In this document: piece by piece, positions 51,001 through 61,200 of the stretch
Layout of the letters: each line of letters starts with the position of its first letter
How positions within the stretch are numbered: the first letter of the stretch is position 1
DNA from: Mesocentrotus franciscanus
Lineage: Eukaryota > Echinodermata > Echinoidea > Camarodonta > Strongylocentrotidae
NCBI GenBank assembly: GCA_037976565.1
Contig: CP137671.1
Location: 28,616,025-28,680,024, forward strand
Direction of reading: 5' to 3'
DNA length: 64,000 nt
The notes under the pieces: generated by a model
Databases searched by the model: none
Told to the model about the DNA's origin: nothing
Seen by the model: the letters and a program-made list of their open reading frames with translations, nothing else
Made by a program: the position numbers and the translations under genes

Positions 51001-53316
51001 TTAAACCATTTTCAATAGCCTCGTCCAATTCCTTTCGGAATGTGCCAACAATACAGTGATATATTACGTATTCTGAATATAATTTCTATGGGATGTACAA
51101 TAAGGTATAGAAATTGCCGTTGACTTGATTTTTCGAAGGTCTTCGCGATCGTGTAATCTTTAAAGCACCCCAAAGGCAATAGGCAATACCAAATTCGATG
51201 CAATTTTATGTACATCCATGCCATTTTTGTTGACGAACACTGAGTTTGTCAAAAGAAAGAAACCGGCATGTACATGTAAACCTAGTGTAAGGAATGCGAA
51301 CGGATTCTCTCAATTTAATTTCTTCGTATTATTCAATGCCAAAAAAGTTGTCGTTGTTGTTCTCATACAAATGCCACATTTAATTATTAACGGTCTTTCC
51401 AAATATACTACATCACAGGATGTTAATAATATCAAAAAGTTTAGAGCGCTAACAACAAAAAACACCAAAGCGCTTACAAAATAACATAATGTGAAGAGAA
51501 ATATAAAACTCATAAGATAGTTAAATCATAATTATAATTGAGGGAAGAAGTATGTTTGAAGGGATCTTTTGAAAGCGGCAGGTCAGTTTAAAGCCCCTCT
51601 AAAGTGTTTGGAGCCCCACAAATTTGATGGCAAAATTTCACTTAAATTGTATCATAATGTGAAAGAGGATGTCATTTAAGACACATTTCTGCAAGGATTT
51701 TCAAAATAAGTGTATTTGAAGTCGAATATTTATGAAAGAATACAAAATTTAGGTTTTCTGCGTACAACAAAAAACCCAAATTATGTATTTGACTTTTATC
51801 AATATTAGTCTTCAAACATATTTTTCTTTGCAGAAGTGTGTCTTAAATGACATCCGCTTTCACATTATGCTACAATTTAAGTGAAATTTTGCCATTAAAT
51901 TTGTTGCGAATTTGAGGCTCCCAACACTTAAGAGGGGCTTTAATATATTAATGCAGAGGTGTGGAAAACGAATTTGTTAAAAGAGTCATAATAGGAACAC
52001 TCCATTTGGACTTGACTCCACTCCAAACTATAGTGGAATCCACTCCGACCTAAATGGTAGTTTGCATTATTTTTTGTACATGGCATTCAACAATTTCTTG
52101 CGTGGATTTCCATTCCCCCCCCCAAAAAAAAAAGATTCTGATATGACCCCTAAGAGAATGGATTTCCACTCTCTTACATTTAGAGAGGGCGAATAGTGAG
52201 ATACATGTATTTATCTATAAAAACCAAAGTTTCCGAACTTTTCTTGTGATGGATTTATTCACACCAGGCTCTTACTATTCTTTCTTGCTTTTTTTTTTTC
52301 TTCTTTTTTTCTTCTTTTCTCTAGGGCTACTCAACATGCGTGGGGAGGATATCCCCTACAATCCTATGTTCATCGCATATGCCGTCGTTGGACTGAATGA
52401 CGTAACGTAAGTAAATGAATTATCATTTCCTGCTGAAAGAAAATCAATGATTATATTCAAAATGATTTTGGGGGGATAAATATCCCCTGAACTACCGTCA
52501 AATGATAACTAGGGTCTACCAAGGATAACTATAACCCTACGACATTTACTACAATAGGGAATAGTATTAAATAGTATTATTAGTGAAAGTTTGAGAAATT
52601 TCCGATTAAAAATAGGAAAGTTGTGACATTTTGAAGTTGTCATCAGTGAAATTAACATTGGCAACACTGTGACGTATATTGCGAGCTCCTCTCCTATTTA
52701 CACTGTACAGAAAATGTCATAAACTTTCATTTTCTTAGTATTTGATGACGGAATAGAGTTGTTTATTTGTAGTTTATTACAAGGGTTGTATGAAAACATA
52801 TTTGCATTACATTTAGAGTCAAGATATGTTTGAAAATTTTCTTAAGGGTAAATTTAGACTTTTGAAGTTTTTAGTATAGGGCGATTGGGAGGGGACCTCG
52901 CAAGATACGTCACAGAGTTACCAATTTTTGTTTAATTCATTGCACCTGCAAGAAGTATCAACTTTTTTATTTTTAATCAGTTTTTGCTCAAACTTTCAGT
53001 GACCTGTTTCTCTCATCTTTCTGCTTGTATTAAAGTCAACTTAATATCAGGGTGGCCTTCCCCTTTAATATGTGAATAATCATTTGCAGGTAATTTTCCT
53101 GAAGTGTCCTTTGCCATGTTCGCATAATCATCTTAGAGGAACATATCTAGGATAATTGTCTTTGGGTCGTTGCAGGGGATAATAAATTGTTCAAAACGAA
53201 GAAAATGTATTGGGAGCTCTCGTTAGTGAGTGAGAAGAATAATGCCTACGTATTAAGTGGATTATAGCTAGATTTAGATTGCTTTGCATAACAAAAAGAG
53301 AAAGAGAAAGGATGAA

Positions 53317-53347
<31 letters not shown>

Positions 53348-54932
53348 GGGAGAGAGAGAGAAAAAAAGAGAGAGCTAGCTACCCTTTTTTTCTTCCTCCG
53401 AATAGTTGTAGTAAAAACAGAGCCCGTTCATTCTTTGCGCTCATATTACTTTTTTAAAAGTATGTTATTATGTCACGTTTTTAATTAAAATTTGTTCTGT
53501 AGGCTCTACGCTTATAACAAAACTGGAAGAATCGATGCCGTCTCTGAGATCCAGACACATTTGAATATTGGCGGCTGCACTCCCACTACCAGTAAGACTT
53601 AAAGAGGAGTTTCATTTATTTATTTTTTATAATCATTTTTGATGGGGCTGAGGAGGGGGAAATTTTTTTCTGGGTGACCGTTAGATATTGTTCACATACA
53701 ACTGCAGCATCTAACACGATCGCAAAGCCTTTTGGCAAATCACCTCAAGGACTGGTCATTACCCAATCATGTTCGGACGTAATACGTCACTGCCAAGTTC
53801 GCACAAGTAAAAAGTGGAGGGGTTATAAGGCTATTGGAATTGCATTAAGTTGATTTTCGCAATCTTCGCGATCGTGTTATGATATTTTTAAAGCGTATTT
53901 TATATACGCAGGTTGAAAGCAAGGTAAAACAATGTTAAAAACTTACCTTCCAACACACTGTGTGACTTCACCCCTCTCTTATTTACAAAGTTAACTTGTC
54001 AATCTTTATTTAAGGTTGGTACAAGCTCAAACTACATGATATGATTAACCCAACCAACGACAGTTTTCTGTATCAATCTTTATTTATGTGGTTATTAAAG
54101 CTGATATTGCGTCCTAGAATTAGAAATGCAAGTCGGGATAACCTGGAAGATGGGTTAATTCTGAATAACTTATGTTGAAGTAGGTTAGTTGGTTTGACCT
54201 GCAAATTGTGACGACATTCCTGTACAATTATAAGTTCCCTGAAAAGGCAACTCTACCACACTATAATATTTTGTACGCGGGTCGTGATTAATAGCTCAAT
54301 TTATTTAGCTTTCTTGCGTAATATATTACACATTTCTACTCAAATTGGCAAATTATGTAATTCGTGCCTTTGAAAGTGCATCGAAAGTTTTGTTAGATTT
54401 TGAGGAAATCATTTTTTGATAATTAACAGAACTTGAGTACTCCATAAGACGCGTTTACAGGTTCCTGTACCATTCTTGCTCCAAAATTATATGCTTTTAT
54501 TCATAGATTTTTTTGTTTATTTTTTTTCAATTAATTGATTAATTTACTTAGTTATTTAAATAGTTAGTTACCACTTTTTAGAAGGACTACCCTGATCAGC
54601 ACGAATATTTTTTTCCCCCGTAGGGATCCACAGGGTTTCTTTCGTTCTTGATAATGTGTTATATTTATTATATATATGATGTATCTGGGTACTAACCAGT
54701 TCCTTCTAAATCTGAAACAGCACACGTATTATGTTTTAATGACAATTTGGCATCCCTCTGTTGCACTGTGTTTACCCTACAGTGTGTGTAACTGTGAAGG
54801 ACTATGATCTATTTGCCACGGAGCTGCCTACCTTAGCTAATGGTGACAACAAGATCTGGTTCAGCGATGTTTCAAATTATTTCATCTACACCTCAATTCC
54901 AGAGGTAAGATAGTGATTGTAATAATAATTAT

Positions 54933-54985
<53 letters not shown>

Positions 54986-55105
54986 ATGAATAGTAGTAAT
55001 GATGATAACAATAATAAAAATAAAATTAATAATAATAATAATAATGATAATTATGATAATAATATGTGTAATAATAAAATACGACTACTACTAATACTAC
55101 TACTG

Positions 55106-55152
<47 letters not shown>

Positions 55153-55159
55153 GCTGCTG

Positions 55160-55242
<83 letters not shown>

Positions 55243-58200
55243 GGTACTACTACTAAATAATAATGATAATAAAATTGACTCCTAAAAGAGAAGATTTCCA
55301 CTCGTCTGCACTTAGAGAGTGGATGGAAAATGCATTAATGGGAGGTTGTAGAAGGTATCGTATATAAACTCTGGAACGGGCTCCCTCCTCAACTGAAATC
55401 ATCACCAACAGTAGAACAATTCAAACAGAGTTTCAAAACATATTTAAAAAAAAATCATGTGCTTTCATTGAATTCAGGCTGTCACTGATTGTTACCTTGT
55501 ATATTTTAACACGAACACTGACTCATGAATGCGCTTTTATCCAGTGGAAGGGCGCTATATAAATTGCAACAATTATTATTACTATTATTATCCTATCACC
55601 TTCTGCTCATGTTTCTATCCCATCCTAATTTCATCTATTTTGTTTTTGTATTTCAGGACAAGGCTTACATTGAGGCGTCACCCATCCTCCTTATCAAGTC
55701 ACAGAAGAACCCGACCGAAGTGGAAGGAATGAAGGAAGCACATGTAAGACAGACCAAAAGCAAAATTAAACAAAATTAACCAAAACCTTCGCTCAACATT
55801 TGAAAAATATAAGCTAATTATTCCCAAATACAGACTCTCATTTACCGTAAAACGTTGTATAGTGGCTGCTTCGGAAAACATGGAACAATATTGCACTTTC
55901 CATCAGAGAATTAACCTGTCTCGGCTCTTCAAAGTGATCCCTTAACCTCAGTAACTTAATGCGATTTACCTATATTTACAAGTTTATGTGTTTCATATAT
56001 CTATTTTTGTAAGCGCTATGGTATTTTTTTGTGTTTAGCACTCCTAAATGATCGATATTATTGATATCATTAAAACAAAGAACAACAAAACAAGAACAAA
56101 ACAAACAAAATATTATTTATTTGAGTCTTAATTAACTATTAATTTTCAAAACCAATTCAATCAATCAATCAAAATAATCAAACATCCAATCAGTCAATCA
56201 ATCGATCGATCATTCAATCAATTCATCAATGAATAGTCAGTCAATCAACCTATTAGGCGATCACTCAACCAACAAGTCATTCAATCAGCCATTAAAATAA
56301 ATCAATCAACCATTCTGTTAACCTATCAATCAATGAATCATTCAACCAATGATTCCAATCTTCTTCTTTTTACAGCGTCTTGATTCTATATCTCTGTGTG
56401 AGCTTGGTGGATGGTTGCAGGAGACCATGGATAGCTTAGACGTAAGTATATGATATCTAAATTTATTCAGACACTCGTGTTTGTCCTGGGCTTTTTTGAA
56501 AAGTACCTAGAAAGCTGGAGTCCAATCAGGTTGTGTTGCGATTGTGTTTCCCTGTCCATACTGTTCTCGCCTGTTCTCGCCTGTTCTCGCCTGTTTCTCT
56601 TCTCCCTTTCTATTTCTCTCTTCATAAAACTCTTTTGTGGTGGTTTTCTACCACTCGATGTGTGTGGGGGAGGGGACCCATGTCCCCTGTAGCTACATAT
56701 TGCCTCTCATCAGTATAAACACTGTACGTAAAACATTAAAACACACTAGGCCCAGCGCACACTAAATGATCTGACTGCGATCTGATTTTGGAAGAAGTCA
56801 CAACAGTATTTTATATAAAAAAGCAAACACATGTGATAGTTATGTGATCAATAAAATAAAATAATTTAGGTGATTTAAAGCTTTCTTGAAGGATGAAAAG
56901 CTTAATCGGCTCAGAGTCATAGTGACGTCAGACCAGTAGAATTCATTCTGTCTAGAAGGCTTAAAGGTACTATTTTTTTTTTTTTTTTAGTATTCTTTAT
57001 AATTATCTAAATCAGCAAAACATTGTTTCGGTTTAGATTTCCAAAACTAATGTAATTGCCGGATCGTTAAGTGTGCGCCGGGCTGACTATTGTTTTATTA
57101 TAGTGCATTCTTAAAGGTAATGGATGCCCCTGTGGATGTTTTTATAAGCACTAGAAAATTTAGCCCCTAAAACACTTCTGCTTTTGAGAAATTGAATAAT
57201 CAAAATTTATTGGTGCTCCCGGTAAATTTCAAATATTTCAAATAGCGCCTAAGGCCATTTCATGGTAGCTGCGACCATGAGAATCTCATAATATGCAGTT
57301 CTGATATATAATTTCCAAACGGGAATAGCAAATCGGTCGAATTGTAGTCAAGAAACATTGTTTTAAAGCTAAAGTAATATCAGTCTTGAGAGGGAGCTAT
57401 ACAACATAAATAGTTTAGTATTTACAATTTCATCACTTTAGAATCGATTTCAACCGCGACAACGATCATTGAATAATGTAAAAACGCATATGCTTCCAAT
57501 ATGTTCATTTGAACCAAATTCATGAACCCATACCTAAATTTTGTATTACCTTTAATGTGTTCATTTCATTGTATTACTATTTTTAACAGGATCCTGCAGT
57601 GGGAGATAAAGCCGTTCTTAGCGAGCTCATCGTTGAACAAAAGGCAATTGAGTTCCGAAGGTACATTCATGTCTTTATTTCTCAAATTGAATACCATTTC
57701 GAAAACCCAAAATCTTTAAAAAAACATATTTGTTATGACGACAAAGTGAATCATGTATTTTGCCTACAGTGAAATTTGAATATAATACTTCCGAATTGAA
57801 AATAAGCTGATAATAATGTAACCGAACATTACTAATATTCAAATGTCCATACGGCCTTGTGCATAATTAGCCGAACCAGCGGCCTGCTGATTGGTCGAGC
57901 ACTGTGTGCGTCGGCCAATAGGCCTTGTGCGTTATTGTTCCAATTATCGATCGAATTATTGACCGCCGCGCCGGTCCTCCCGTAGAGTATAAAACACGCT
58001 TGCTTACATTTACTAGTTTTTATCACCTGACGAAGTGTTGCTGCGGCGCACGAAACGTCGTGATCTTTTAGATCCCTTATTGACCACATTGCGAGACAAA
58101 CGAATATCACTAGCGATATTATTTTCGAATTATTTGTTTGCGCTTAAAAATGTAGGCCTATTGTAAATTTAATGTATTTCGGTACATGGTTTTGTAATAA

Positions 58201-61200
58201 CCCTGTCACATCGATGATACCGACATAAGACCGACAACAGACCGATCAAACGATTACATTACACCCTATGGCTAAGAATCGGTCGGTCTGGCGTCGGTTT
58301 GGTGTCGGTCTGGCAGTGTGGATAAAGTGCAATACCTTAGTTTAAATTTTTTATGTGGAATTCATAGATGTATCATTAGACAAGGAATTAGTTCAATAAG
58401 TTATACGCCACTTTCCTTTTTAATTTGTTTCAGCGAACACCCAAGCAACAAAGGTCTCAGTTTTGGAACGATCTCATCATTTGGGGCGAACGGAGCCGTT
58501 ATTCATTATACGTAAGAACAAAATTATACCATGGATTCACCGATGCGATCATAAGACATTTATATCGATTTTTTAATATATTTTTATATATATTTTATAT
58601 ATACATATTATATATTTTGTATATAGTACCCCTTTACATCTCTCTTTCTCTTTCTCTATTTCGAGCTCTCTCCCCCTCTATCTCTTTTTCAATTTCTCCC
58701 CCTGTTCAAAATTCCTATCTTTTCCTAATTCATTTTTTTAAAGGAAATATTAATGATTTGATATGAAGTAGTGGCAGTACAAATGAATAGTGTAAGAAAA
58801 TGGCAGAACACATATTAATTAACATCAAATTAAATAAACATTAGTGCGTCATGAGACTGAAACCAATTATGGTTTCAAATCTTTTCAAACCAATTGCGAG
58901 ATCACAAAATCTACAGGTCTAATCGAATACACAGACGTAGACACGTGGTCCCATTTAGAATTTGGAGTCCAGAATAAAAAATAGTACGATACAGTAATTA
59001 GAAAGAATCGGATATTTCACATGTACCGAAATGTTCATTTTGTCATTTTTGTATTTCTCTGCCCCAAAGTTTTTGGCCGTGATGATCATCCTTTTCACCA
59101 TTGTGAATGTAACTATTAAAATTTGTTTATTACTAGTATATTAGATCGAACTTGTCGAATTTGTCTTTGTAAATAAAGTACCCTTGTGGATAGGGGAAAT
59201 AATGCGGAAAAAAATGTTGCCTCCTGTAAAATATTATGCTGATTTTATGAAGTAATTACATATTGTCCAACAGCATAGGTTGATTTGTTTTCTACCTCCC
59301 CTACAGGTCATCTCTAGAGACTGACATACCAATCACAAACCAAGGAATCTTCCTACTTGATTCTGGTGGACAATACCTGTAAGTAAATTCCGGGACGTCA
59401 ACAGGCGGGGAACAGCCCCCAATTTCAAAAGTCTGGGATATATTATAGCACTTCCTCCTCTTGGGGGAGGAGGGGAAGGGGGGAGGTACTCTACAACTGA
59501 AGCTTTAAAAAACCTATTTTCACCATCCAAAATTCAAATAGTACCTTGGAAGGAAGCAACCCCACCCCCTAACAAACACACACGCCATTGTTCGGCCTCT
59601 CTGCTCCTTCACAAAATGTCCCCCACAATTTTGAGAACTTTGATGAATTAATAAAGTAGAGATATCTTATCTGAAACCAAAATTGTTTTTGTAAGGCCAC
59701 TGTGTACTAATATCGTTTAGATGAAAAACTATTTACTAAAAAAGTTTTAACTTGTAAATTGAATAGACGTCATGGGCAGGATTGTCACAAGGCGTCACCA
59801 TTTGCAAAGAGGGAGGGGGGGATGCTCGCACCAAACTTGTCGACAAGCTGCAAATTAAAAAAGAAATCGTTCGTTGCAATTTGTGGAAGAAATATTTAAA
59901 TATTACAAAACTTGCCGACGTAATACCTAGAAGGGGCGATTTCCAACTCTACACCCCTCTAGCGATGTCCCCGTGAAAGGCCTGTAGATGCTGCTAGTTT
60001 CAATCTTTTTATATTCACCTTCTTTGCAGTGAGGGGACCTGTGACATCACCCGTTCTTTCCACTTTGGAAAACCAACAGATTTTATGAAGGTGAGTTAAC
60101 AATACTTCCTTGGCAGAATAATTTCTATATCTAAGCAGGTATCATATTGGGGAAAGGTGCATTTGACTTTGTACCTGAGCACCATAGACACTATGTATGG
60201 TGTGAAACGAGAACTCGTTTCTGATTATCGCTAATCGCTGGCAGAAGCTAGGTTTGAGATAGGATCGGGTAACAAGTTTTGTGGAGTGTTTGACTAAATC
60301 ATTAATTCCTCGATCAATTTGATTATAATAAAGAAACCCTTTTTTCAAGCACCTCATTCTCTTGTACTTCATGGTCTTGTATACGCCCATGCACTGCTAT
60401 ATAAACGTATTTATTGCCTCTTCTTTTCTCTTTTGTACTCTTCCTATTTTTGAATGATATTTTATGAAGTTTATACGCTGATGTGATGTTCAATCTTTTT
60501 TTATTTTCTTGTCTTCTTATCATTATTTAATGATATTGTAGGAAGCCTATACGAGGGTACTCATGGGTCATATTAATTTGGTCTTGGCCACTTTCAGGAC
60601 GGGGGTGTATGGTAAGTTGACATTAAAATAATTCCTCATCCAGGGCCCTGTTTCATAAACTAGTTATATATCAATAACAAATTGCAATCGCTGTTATAAG
60701 CTACTTTAATCATTGTGTTTGATAGGTTGAGAGCAAATTAGTCTTAGAAACTTAGCATATGTTATTGATAAGAAGATTTGTGAAACAGGGCCCAGATTGA
60801 GCCCTCTATATAATGTGCTTTACATTTAGATCCAGGGCTGCCCGACTTTGCATTAATGCAACATCGGCATACACCGCCATTCTATTTTCAGCTGTAAACT
60901 TTCATCTTTAAAATAATAAACACAATACCATAAGGAACAACCTATTGATTAAATTTTAACTTTGGTACTTTGGCCCAAAATGTCCGTGACCTGATGACAA
61001 ATGGGCCACTTCTGTTTATTCCCTACATAAAATTTGAAATTAAGGTCATGATAACAAGGAGAATACTTTTTTCAATCACCATGTTTCAATTTCAGTAAAC
61101 CATTTCCCAAACCACGGCCTATTTGTATTCAATTCGTAGTATATAATTTGTGCAATCCAAATATTATTGGCATATGATTATTCATCTTCGACTACATACA

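Larger units (their letters stand above)
50632..52324 (+). other. Intron 8, holding two MITEs
   Basis: MITEs at 50675-50968 and 51588-51943. The acceptor is preceded by a T-rich run ending CTCTAG. Confidence 0.7.

Noticed and set aside
54986..55301. Poly-leucine and poly-valine proteins
   Set aside because: They are translations of the (CTA)n microsatellite on opposite strands.
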